Assembly: GCA_016718275.1 (NCBI GenBank)
Contig: JADKEA010000024.1
Location: 124,001 to 188,000 of the forward strand
Length of the DNA stretch: 64,000 bases
Source: Candidatus Villigracilis affinis
Lineage (GTDB): Bacteria; Chloroflexota; Anaerolineae; Anaerolineales; Villigracilaceae
Reading direction: 5' to 3'
The notes below the pieces were generated by a model that was not told where the DNA came from, made no database searches, and saw only the letters and a list, made by a program, of their open reading frames with translations. The position numbers and the translations under genes were made by a program. This document shows positions 57,460-64,000 of the stretch, one piece after another. Every line of letters begins with the position of its first letter. Position 1 is the first letter of the stretch.

Positions 57460-58971
57460 TTATTGAGTGGAAACGTTGAAATAGTTATATACGGCTTTGG
57501 TCAGGTTTCCGAAAAGCGGGTTGGTGATATCCCAAATATTGGTGACGGGATGGTATGTGTAGATGGATAATACGAAGTTGCCGCCGGAGGTGTAAACGAT
57601 GCCCACATCGCTTGTGTCGCGGACAATGCCATCGGAGGCGGGGACGTATCCATGTTTGTGTGGAACGAGTGTGCCGTCTGGCACGCCGCCCTGGATCAGG
57701 GAACCGAGTTTATCCTGGGCCATGAAATCAATGAGCAGTTGACAAGTCTGCGGGCTGACCTTGTCTGGGAAGGCGGCGATCAATGCACCGCCGTTGTTTT
57801 GGGCACATTGATAAATATCGGCCAGCAGGGACCCCATTTCAGAGGGGGTTGTTTGGGAATACGAGTCGGGCTCGGTGGTTATATCCACACGCGAGTTGGC
57901 AGGAGTGACAGGAATGGATGGAAGCAGATACGCCGGGGCGGTAAAGAAACCAGCAAGGAAGGTGCTTTCCAACCCGATGGTCCTCATGTTTTCTGTGACG
58001 ATCACGGGACCGCGGTTGGGCTCGATGGCTGAAAGAACGATATCGGTGGCGTCATTGCTGGATTTTCCAAGCGTCTGTGAGATGCTATTGGAAATATCGG
58101 GTGTGAGGTTGCTGCCTCGATTGATCAAATAGGAAGCCACAACCGGTATCTTCATGGTGCTGGATGCCGAAAAGGCAATATCAGGCGATACACTGATTTC
58201 CTGTTTGTTATTGATCGCAAAATGGATCTCCTGCCCGGTTTGCAGGTCTACCATGTAGAAACCGATCAGGCCGTCGAAATCGGAGACGGTGATGATTTGC
58301 TTGAGCAGAATGGTCAGGTTTTCAATGGTGGGTCTGGCCACAGAGCCGCGGGTGAAGGTGAGTGCAACGGAGCGGCTCGTTGGGGAACGGAGCGCATCAG
58401 TGACGAGCAGCACGGCGCGGTCAAGGTCAAGAGTCTGCCCGGGTTGGCCGGGCAGGAAGTCGGTCCCGCCTGGAATCGGTATGGCTGGGGAGGGGGGGAG
58501 ATCGTAACGCGCAGCAATCTCATTTTGCAAATATTCGCGCAGGCGTTCCTCTGAAAACTTCGGGCTTAAAGGAATGGCGATTTCAGAGGGGGTGCGATTC
58601 CAGAGAAAATCCCAATATCCGCCCCAGAACGATCCGCCGGTGCGGCTGAGATCGGCTGCGGCCAGCATGGTTTCAATATCGGGTTCGAAACCAACCACCG
58701 CAGGATCGATATGAATGATGGCATCATTGTAGAGTAATTCAACTGGAGATGTGTAAACTTCGAGCAGTCTTTGCGATGCTTCAACAGGGGTCAACCCGCC
58801 AACGGGTACGCCGGCAATGGTCATGCTGGCTGGATAGTTGTTCCGTTGTCGGCTGTAGGTAATTAGGGAGATAATGCTGAGTACGAGCGCGGCTGTCAAA
58901 AATAAAATCGACACACCCCGAAGGATTGTGTTGGTATTACGATTTCTCACATAGCCTCCAAGAAATGACAA
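57460..58971 (-). CDS. Membrane-anchored serine hydrolase (class A beta-lactamase fold)
   Basis: A 503-residue protein with one N-terminal helix (about 18-40) and an outer part. Residues 45-215 resemble the peptidoglycan-binding/VanW-adjacent domain (VPVGGLTPVEASQRLLEVYT, LDLDRAVLLVTDALRS). The C-terminal domain (about 225-500) has the serine beta-lactamase motif SSTMK (Ser271, Lys274), a SND-like segment in GKSSNDATD and a KHGY in place of KTG. The class A general-base Glu166 region is not clear. It may be a carboxypeptidase or a penicillin-binding-like protein in cell-wall turnover rather than a resistance enzyme. Confidence 0.85.
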   Translation of the reverse strand: MSFLGGYVRNRNTNTILRGVSILFLTAALVLSIISLITYSRQRNNYPASMTIAGVPVGGLTPVEASQRLLEVYTSPVELLYNDAIIHIDPAVVGFEPDIETMLAAADLSRTGGSFWGGYWDFLWNRTPSEIAIPLSPKFSEERLREYLQNEIAARYDLPPSPAIPIPGGTDFLPGQPGQTLDLDRAVLLVTDALRSPTSRSVALTFTRGSVARPTIENLTILLKQIITVSDFDGLIGFYMVDLQTGQEIHFAINNKQEISVSPDIAFSASSTMKIPVVASYLINRGSNLTPDISNSISQTLGKSSNDATDIVLSAIEPNRGPVIVTENMRTIGLESTFLAGFFTAPAYLLPSIPVTPANSRVDITTEPDSYSQTTPSEMGSLLADIYQCAQNNGGALIAAFPDKVSPQTCQLLIDFMAQDKLGSLIQGGVPDGTLVPHKHGYVPASDGIVRDTSDVGIVYTSGGNFVLSIYTYHPVTNIWDITNPLFGNLTKAVYNYFNVSTQ

Positions 58972-59059
58972 ATATCACGTAAAAAAGTATAACACACCAA
59001 AACAGTTGCTTGTGCTAAAATACATTAATCGCTGTATATTTCCTACAAAAAGGATTGAC

Positions 59060-60019
59060 ATGCTCCGCTCTTTCTTCATCTACCTATCCAAAGCAGCTTG
59101 GGCGCAAAACCTGATCACGAATTGGAGCTTTGCCTGGCGCACTGCTTCCCGTTTTATCGCAGGGACAAAGCTCAGTGAGGCCATCCAGGTCGTCAAGGAC
59201 TTGAATGCAAAGGGGATCAACGCAACACTCGATCATTTGGGGGAACATACGAATACTCCGGAAGAAGCACAACAGGCAACAGATGATATTTTTGCAACAC
59301 TCGACGCGTTGGGAGCGGATGCGACTGTGCGCGGTAATGTATCCATCAAGTTGACGCAGATCGGTCTTGGCCTCGACGAGAACCTGTGTGCTGAAAACCT
59401 GGAGAGGATCCTCGCCCGGGCAAAGCAGAACAACACCTTTGTCCGCGTTGATATTGAAGATACGCCCTATACCGATAAGACCATCAATCTGTATTACATG
59501 ATGTGCGAAAAGGGCTATACCAATGTGGGCATGGCTGTTCAATCCTATTTATATCGTGCTGAAGCCGATACCCGCCGCCTGACACAGGATAAAACGACCA
59601 TCCGTCTTGTCAAAGGCGCGTATAAAGAACCCCCCGAAAAAGCCTTCCCTCGAAAAGCCGATGTGGACGCGAATTATGATCTGCTGACAAAGATCCTGAT
59701 CGATGCCTCTCTTACATTCCAGACAACACTCTCCAGCGATGGCCGCATTCCACCCATCCCTGCGATCGCCTCCCATGACGAGAAGCGTATTGAGTTTGCC
59801 AGGCAATATGCCGAGAAGGTTGGCCTTCCCAAAAATGGGCTTGAGTTCCAGATGTTGTATGGAATCCGCCGTGACTTGCAGGAAAAGCTGGTTAAGGAAG
59901 GATACCCCGTTCGTGTCTATGTTCCGTTTGGCACGCATTGGTATCCGTATTTTATGCGCCGGCTTGCTGAACGCCCTGCGAATATCTGGTTTTTCATTTC
60001 AAACTTCTTCAAAGGATAG
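59060..60019 (+). CDS. Proline dehydrogenase
   Basis: A 319-residue monofunctional FAD enzyme that oxidises proline to pyrroline-5-carboxylate. The barrel strands and motifs are visible: LDHLGEHTNTPEEA, GNVSIKLTQIGLGLDE, FVRVDIEDTPYTDKTI, RLVKGAYKEPP and the C-terminal MRRLAERPANIWF with the substrate-binding arginines. The ATG at 59060 has AAGGA five bases upstream; an upstream in-frame TTG/ATG at 59006 would add 18 residues with no match. The pyrroline-5-carboxylate dehydrogenase gene is not adjacent. Confidence 0.94.
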   Translation: MLRSFFIYLSKAAWAQNLITNWSFAWRTASRFIAGTKLSEAIQVVKDLNAKGINATLDHLGEHTNTPEEAQQATDDIFATLDALGADATVRGNVSIKLTQIGLGLDENLCAENLERILARAKQNNTFVRVDIEDTPYTDKTINLYYMMCEKGYTNVGMAVQSYLYRAEADTRRLTQDKTTIRLVKGAYKEPPEKAFPRKADVDANYDLLTKILIDASLTFQTTLSSDGRIPPIPAIASHDEKRIEFARQYAEKVGLPKNGLEFQMLYGIRRDLQEKLVKEGYPVRVYVPFGTHWYPYFMRRLAERPANIWFFISNFFKG

Positions 60020-60039
60020 GCAAGTAAATTGTCAAAGCC

Positions 60040-60077
60040 AGCGGACGCCGGTCAGGCGTTCGCTGTTTATTTTTTAA
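60040..60077 (+). terminator. Intrinsic terminator after proline dehydrogenase
   Basis: AGCGGACGCC (60040-60049) pairs with GGCGTTCGCT (60055-60064, one G-T pair) around a 5-base loop, followed by GTTTATTTTTTAA. Confidence 0.85.
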
Positions 60078-60141
60078 TGCAATTTCATTGTCGCGCCTGG
60101 CAGGTTGAGCATTATGAGTAATAGGCTTTATAATCTGGTGG

Positions 60142-60927
60142 ATGAAAACGGTGAATCGCTTTATCTTGTTTCCTGCTTTGTTTATCACAGCCATATTGCT
60201 GGGCGCTTGTGAACGGACAGTCATTACGCCGTCTGCGCCTGCCCCCACGATTGTGATCGCGCCACTCCTGATTGAAGATACACCCACCCCTTCGTTCTTC
60301 CAGCCCACCTCACTTCCTATTACCCCAACGATTGACCCCACCTATTTTCGGGATGAGTTTGACGATGTGCTCGGAGGCGGGTGGACGTGGTTGCGTGAGA
60401 TTCCCGGACAATGGAGTCTTGAAAAGGTGCCAGGTTCCTTGCGAATCGCTGGCGGCCGCGGGTCGGTCAACGCAGAGACAATGACCAATATCCTCCTGAG
60501 GCCTGCCCCTGCAGGAGATTTCCAGATTGAAACCCTTCTAACCTTTGAGCCTGATCAGAATCACCAGTTTGCTGGCTTGGTCATTTATCAGGATAACAAT
60601 AATTTTATTCAAGCCGGGCAGGCTTATTGCCGTGGCGGTGGTTGTGTGAGCAGGGGAATTTATATGAACCATTATGGGAAAGGCCTGATCGTCCCTCCCA
60701 ATTTTGCCCAGGTTTATAAAAATAATGTCGTGGTCCTGCGGCTCGTCCGCAAAGGGACCAGTTATATTTTCGAGATCAGTGGGGATGGCAAGGTGTTTTA
60801 CAAGGTCGGTTCACATGAAAGCGATATGACGCCATTGCAAATCGGAGTTCTCGCGGGCCAGAACGTGGATGGCATCAGTACCACTGTCCCTGCTGTTTTT
60901 GATTATTTCGAAGTAAGCAGCCCGTAA
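60142..60927 (+). CDS. Lipoprotein with LamG/xylosidase-C2-like beta-sandwich domain
   Basis: A 261-residue exported protein with a lipobox LGAC (Cys about 21), a short Pro/Thr-rich linker (TPSAPAPTIVI, TPTPSFFQPTSLPITPT) and one domain (about 65-261): FRDEFDDVLGGGWTW, NILLRPAPAGDFQIETLLTF, HQFAGLVIYQDNNNF, VFDYFEVSSP. This domain is closely related to the outer domain of the anti-sigma factor at 32475-33815. Its family often binds carbohydrate. The polysaccharide deacetylase gene follows 33 bases later, so the pair may act on cell-surface polysaccharide. Confidence 0.85.
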   Translation: MKTVNRFILFPALFITAILLGACERTVITPSAPAPTIVIAPLLIEDTPTPSFFQPTSLPITPTIDPTYFRDEFDDVLGGGWTWLREIPGQWSLEKVPGSLRIAGGRGSVNAETMTNILLRPAPAGDFQIETLLTFEPDQNHQFAGLVIYQDNNNFIQAGQAYCRGGGCVSRGIYMNHYGKGLIVPPNFAQVYKNNVVVLRLVRKGTSYIFEISGDGKVFYKVGSHESDMTPLQIGVLAGQNVDGISTTVPAVFDYFEVSSP

Positions 60928-60960
60928 AAGCCAATTCCTGCACTGAAGCGGAGATGGGTG

Positions 60961-61770
60961 ATGAAAAAAAAGACCAGTTTGTTGTTATTGATCTTTCTGT
61001 TTTTGACATCCTGCACCCTCAGTGCTCAACCTGGTGTTACGGTCACCCCGTCTCCAATTCCCAGTGTTACTTATACAAAGACTCCGCTTCCCACGATCAC
61101 GGCGACACCCTATCTGACGCCGACCCCGCCTGCGGAACTCATTACTAGCGGTGATTGGACGAGTCCGTATGTGGCGCTTACTTTTGACATGTGTCAGGAC
61201 CCGTTGTATCCTGCAGGCTATGATATCGGGGTGGTGGATGTGCTTCAACGGTATAACGTCCCAGCCACTTTTTTCATGGGTGGAGATTGGATGCGTACGC
61301 ATCCAGACGAAACAAAAGCCCTGGCCGCGAACTTGAATTTTGAATTTGGCAACCACTCCTGGAGCCATGCCGACTTTACGACACTCACGCAGGAGCAGAT
61401 CGGTCAGGAGATCGATATGACCGAGGACATGCTCTTTCAGTTGACTGGGAAGCACTCGCGACTTTTCCGTCTTCCATCCGGGCTGTATAACGAATCCACA
61501 TTGCAGGTCGTTGCCAGCCACGGACTGTACACCATTCAATGGGATTCGGTTACGGGAGACCCGGACCCAACTTTCGATGCCGCTACAATCCTTTCTGAAG
61601 TCCAACGAACCGTGCAGAATGGTTCGATCATCATCATGCACGGAAATGGGAGAGGCTGGCATACTGCCGAGGCTTTGCCCCTCGTCATCGATTATTTGAA
61701 AGACAAGGGATATACCCTTGTGACCGTTTCCCAGTTAATTGGTCTTGAGCCTTTGCCCCAGGCAGAATAG
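60961..61770 (+). CDS. Polysaccharide deacetylase lipoprotein (NodB homology)
   Basis: A 269-residue exported enzyme with a lipobox LTSC (Cys about 18) and a Thr/Pro-rich linker. The carbohydrate esterase 4 motifs are visible: VALTFDMCQDP (in place of TFDDGP), GNHSWSHADF (HxxxH metal histidines), RLPSGLYN, and IIIMHGNGRGWHTAEALPLV at the C-terminus. The second Asp of motif 1 is replaced by Met, which occurs in some active relatives. It probably removes N-acetyl groups from cell-wall or extracellular polysaccharide. The ATG at 60961 was preferred to GTG 60958. Confidence 0.9.
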   Translation: MKKKTSLLLLIFLFLTSCTLSAQPGVTVTPSPIPSVTYTKTPLPTITATPYLTPTPPAELITSGDWTSPYVALTFDMCQDPLYPAGYDIGVVDVLQRYNVPATFFMGGDWMRTHPDETKALAANLNFEFGNHSWSHADFTTLTQEQIGQEIDMTEDMLFQLTGKHSRLFRLPSGLYNESTLQVVASHGLYTIQWDSVTGDPDPTFDAATILSEVQRTVQNGSIIIMHGNGRGWHTAEALPLVIDYLKDKGYTLVTVSQLIGLEPLPQAE

Positions 61771-61783
61771 TTGAGACACAAAA

Positions 61784-62017
61784 ATGAATCCCGAACAACC
61801 TAAACATATCCCGCACGGTGTGACGCTTGAAATGATCCTTGCCCGACTGGTCGAGCAATATGGATGGGAGGAGCTGGGGAAGCGCATTGTGATCAAATGT
61901 TTTACGAATGACCCAAGCATCAAATCCAGTTTGAAGTTTTTGAGGAGGACGCCCTGGGCTAGAAAAAGAGTTGAAGACCTGTATCTAAGCTCTGTGAATG
62001 AGAATCCTCGTGCCTGA
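61784..62017 (+). CDS. VF530-family (DUF2132) small protein
   Basis: A 77-residue cytoplasmic protein with the complete family pattern: HGVTLEMILARLVEQYGWEE, IKCFTNDPSIKSSLKFLRRT, PWARKRVEDLYL. The founding member from Vibrio fischeri was described as DNA-binding. It starts 14 bases after the deacetylase stop. Confidence 0.9.
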   Translation: MNPEQPKHIPHGVTLEMILARLVEQYGWEELGKRIVIKCFTNDPSIKSSLKFLRRTPWARKRVEDLYLSSVNENPRA

Positions 62018-62065
62018 ACTTCATGCAAATGGGAAGTGAGAATTTTATTTCTATAGGAGATCATA

Positions 62066-62905
62066 ATGAACGATGCGCAATTGAATTCAGCCAATCCCCC
62101 CATTTCTTCATTGTTGCGTGGAATTACCTGGTTGGAAGTTCTTGTTTTGATCGTAACGGGCGGCGGGCTTTTCTTTTTGCCCGATCTGGCGCGTGAGCAG
62201 TGGCCCTGGGCCATTGCTCCATTCAATGGGCGCTTTGTCGGAACCGTATATCTTGGTTCATTCGTGTCGGCCATGCTCATGGCTTTTCATGGACGCTGGT
62301 CGCCTGGGCGCATCGTCTTGCCGATGATCTTTATTTTTACAACGATTGTTCTTGGTGTTTCTTTCCTTCATCTCGATCAATTTGACCTTCAAAGATGGCA
62401 ACCGTGGATCTGGTTTCTGTTGTATATTGTTCTGCCCATCAACAGCGCTTATCATTTATGGCTCTATCGCGATCGCCAATCCGCGGATTCATTTTCCACT
62501 CCCAGTCACTGGCGTGGTTCCTTTTTGATTTTATCTGTGCTATTCGGGGTGTACGGACTGGCTTTGTTGTTTTTTCCGACAGCTTCTTCAGCGTTTTGGC
62601 CGTGGCCTATTGATGGATTCCACGGGCAAATGTACAGTGTTGTCTTCATCACGCCAGCCATTGGGTTATTTCTGATTGCTAGTCGCGCATCATCATTGGA
62701 ATGGAAAACGCTCGGTCTAACTCAGCTGGTAATTGGTGCCTGTGCCATTATTGGCTTGTTACTGGTTGACGCAGTAGTGCCCCCGGAAAAGAAAGTTAAC
62801 TGGGCATTGGCAGGCACCTGGCTTTGGCTCCTGATCATGGCCGTGTATGGCGGAGTGGGTGTGTCTATGCTTTTTCGTGCTGGCAGAAATCAGGAGGTTG
62901 GGTAG
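62066..62905 (+). CDS. Hypothetical polytopic membrane protein
   Basis: A 279-residue protein with about eight hydrophobic helices and a hydrophilic loop LWLYRDRQSADSFSTPSHWR near the middle. Two halves look alike (FFLPDLAREQWPWAIAPFNG in the first; FFPTASSAFWPWPIDGFHG in the second), so it probably arose by internal duplication. I do not recognise a family. AGGAG lies seven bases before the ATG. Confidence 0.75.
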   Translation: MNDAQLNSANPPISSLLRGITWLEVLVLIVTGGGLFFLPDLAREQWPWAIAPFNGRFVGTVYLGSFVSAMLMAFHGRWSPGRIVLPMIFIFTTIVLGVSFLHLDQFDLQRWQPWIWFLLYIVLPINSAYHLWLYRDRQSADSFSTPSHWRGSFLILSVLFGVYGLALLFFPTASSAFWPWPIDGFHGQMYSVVFITPAIGLFLIASRASSLEWKTLGLTQLVIGACAIIGLLLVDAVVPPEKKVNWALAGTWLWLLIMAVYGGVGVSMLFRAGRNQEVG

Positions 62906-63013
62906 GGGATAGGATTATCCGTCAGCAAAGACTGGCGATATAATGTGTTTATTCTTTGAAAGATGCCTTCAAAAGGCTGATTTTTCATTCATCCCAACTC
63001 AGAGGAGAATACC

Positions 63014-63400
63014 ATGCAAAACAAAGTTGTTGTGCCGGGCAAGGTAAAAAAGGACAAGGATAATAACAAAAAATACAAGATCGAAAAGGAAAAAGGCTCC
63101 GAATCAGATGTGACGATCGATATTGTCGACGATGGGGATTATCTTGTTGAAAAACTCAGCATTGACGGATTGCCGACAAACATGACCGATGGAAACCCCA
63201 TTACATGGATCAATAACTTCTCCGTCAAGAAGAACGGACAATATATTAATCAAAGATACTTTGTGTCTATTCCAGATATTGGCTCGTCGCGATTGATTAT
63301 TTTTGATGGGAATGGGAATCCGTACTATTACACCGGCGAGATCAAGAATAATAAATTTGAGTTGACAGATGGCGACCCCGCCATTGGACACTGGCCGTAG
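63014..63400 (+). CDS. Hypothetical small protein
   Basis: A 128-residue protein of unknown function with no signal peptide and no membrane helix. The N-terminal 35 residues are very rich in Lys (VVVPGKVKKDKDNNKKYKIE), and the rest is predicted beta-strand (VTIDIVDDGDYLVEKLSID, YYYTGEIKNNKFELTDGD). It has AGAGGAG seven bases before the ATG and a TATAAT at 62939-62944 upstream. Codon use looks like that of its neighbours. The preceding 108 bases hold a weak hairpin and no gene. Confidence 0.75.
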   Translation: MQNKVVVPGKVKKDKDNNKKYKIEKEKGSESDVTIDIVDDGDYLVEKLSIDGLPTNMTDGNPITWINNFSVKKNGQYINQRYFVSIPDIGSSRLIIFDGNGNPYYYTGEIKNNKFELTDGDPAIGHWP

Positions 63401-63404
63401 AGAA

Positions 63405-64000
63405 TTAGCTTAATTCCCTGTAGTGGCTTCTTAGCGCGCGCCGCCAGGGCACGTTTTCCACGTAGATGCGGCGCGCCTCTTCTGAACGTAGTTTTGAGAC
63501 CTGCGTATCCAAAAGCAGATTTGCAGCTTGCAAAATGTTTTTGTGACGCGGGTCTTTTTTCTCTTTTAAGACAAGATAGCAGGTGAGCATGATGCGTAAC
63601 GGCTCTTCAGCGCCTTCGAGGTGAGGATTCTCCTGCATATAAAGTATTACCTTCTCAACCTCGGCTAATGCAGATTCGATATCCAGTACTTCAAGCGAGG
63701 TCTGGGCGATGGCTGCCTGAGATTCAGCTGCCAGCACTTTTGCATTGATCCCTTCCCTGATTCTTAATGAATCGATGAACGCTTTTTGGGCTTGTGCGTA
63801 TTGTTTGTCTAATAAATAGCCGTAGCCGAGATAAAAGAATGACCATGCCGCCCCGATCTGGTCGGCTATTTTTTCGGATAGCGCCAGTGCTTTTTCTGCC
63901 CAGTAGATGGCGGCGGCGGGGTTGTTGCCTTTGCCAGATGTGGAGGCGCTTAAATTGATGAGTGTATACATTTCCTGGGTTCGGTTGCCCACTTCGCGCG
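63405..64000 (-). CDS. TPR-repeat protein, C-terminal part (5' end cut by window edge)
   Basis: The visible 198 residues are TPR-type helix pairs (AAIYWAEKALALSEKIADQI, AWSFFYLGYGYLLDKQYAQA, KAFIDSLRIREGINAKVLAA). The frame is open at 64000, so the start is outside the window. The C-terminus (SEEARRIYVENVPWRRALRSH) resembles the tail of large AAA-TPR or SARP/LuxR-type regulators common in Chloroflexota, so an N-terminal ATPase or DNA-binding part is likely. Confidence 0.8.
   Translation of the reverse strand, partial: REVGNRTQEMYTLINLSASTSGKGNNPAAAIYWAEKALALSEKIADQIGAAWSFFYLGYGYLLDKQYAQAQKAFIDSLRIREGINAKVLAAESQAAIAQTSLEVLDIESALAEVEKVILYMQENPHLEGAEEPLRIMLTCYLVLKEKKDPRHKNILQAANLLLDTQVSKLRSEEARRIYVENVPWRRALRSHYRELS

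Noticed and set aside
54108..58971. Defence island
   Set aside because: Apart from the NACHT protein there is no nuclease, toxin, transposase or other defence gene nearby, so a defence role is kept as a question only.
62965..62985. Terminator after the membrane protein gene
   Set aside because: The stem GCCTT/AAGGC has only five pairs with a 3-base loop; too weak to call.

Overview
The window is chromosomal DNA of a free-living bacterium, most likely Chloroflexota, class Anaerolineae. This is inferred from gene content, not from a search: coenzyme F420 biosynthesis genes and F420-type oxidoreductases, menaquinone genes (menA, ubiE/menG), a Mn-dependent CBS-domain pyrophosphatase, a tungsten-type aldehyde:ferredoxin oxidoreductase, a VF530-family protein, and lipoproteins with Thr/Pro-rich linkers. 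No phage, insertion sequence, CRISPR array or rRNA was seen. Coding density is high and no stretch over 300 bases lacks a gene.

Layout. 1-4.2 kb: plsX (cut by the left edge), a tRNA-Leu(GAG) with its own promoter and terminator, and two tandem orphan histidine kinases. 4.2-7.6 kb: a polar amino-acid ABC transporter operon ending in a dimethylarginine dimethylaminohydrolase. 7.7-10.1 kb: an SCP2-like protein and an aldehyde:ferredoxin oxidoreductase. 10-15 kb: an ABC-2 exporter operon with a phosphotransferase and a STAS-like protein. 15-20 kb: Nnr NAD(P)HX repair enzyme, an SPFH protein with an excisionase-type C-terminus, an XdhC-like factor and the pyrophosphatase. 20-24 kb: two HD-GYP signalling proteins. 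24-32.5 kb: a molybdenum hydroxylase split into a fused Fe-S/Mo subunit and a distant FAD subunit, with an M16 peptidase and a CcrM-like DNA methylase between them. 32.5-35.5 kb: an ECF sigma/anti-sigma pair, a TRIC-type channel and a frameshifted thioesterase. 35.5-43.6 kb: a hydroxyacid dehydrogenase, an ABC/FtsX/MFS export operon, and divergent ubiE/menG and menA. 43.6-47.5 kb: a NitT/TauT-type ABC transporter and a TetR regulator. 47.5-52.7 kb: F420 genes (cofC, cofD, dehydro-F420-0 reductase-like nitroreductase, PPOX protein, cofE, NADPH:F420 reductase, LLM oxidoreductase). 52.7-59 kb: an SsnA-like aminohydrolase, a membrane-anchored NACHT/HEAT protein, a zinc-ribbon coiled-coil protein and a beta-lactamase-fold protein. 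59-64 kb: proline dehydrogenase, two secreted lipoproteins (a beta-sandwich protein and a polysaccharide deacetylase), small conserved and unknown proteins, and the C-terminal part of a TPR protein cut by the right edge.

The most notable observations are: the molybdenum hydroxylase has lost all four cysteine ligands of one [2Fe-2S] cluster while keeping the other; both of its subunit genes carry repeat-like in-frame inserts; an orphan CcrM/HinfI-type methylase with a C-terminal RAMA-like domain sits between the two subunit genes; a thioesterase is broken by a clean 2-base shift; a membrane-anchored STAND NTPase is coupled to an aminohydrolase gene; and an ECF anti-sigma factor shares its outer beta-sandwich domain with a lipoprotein encoded 27 kb away.
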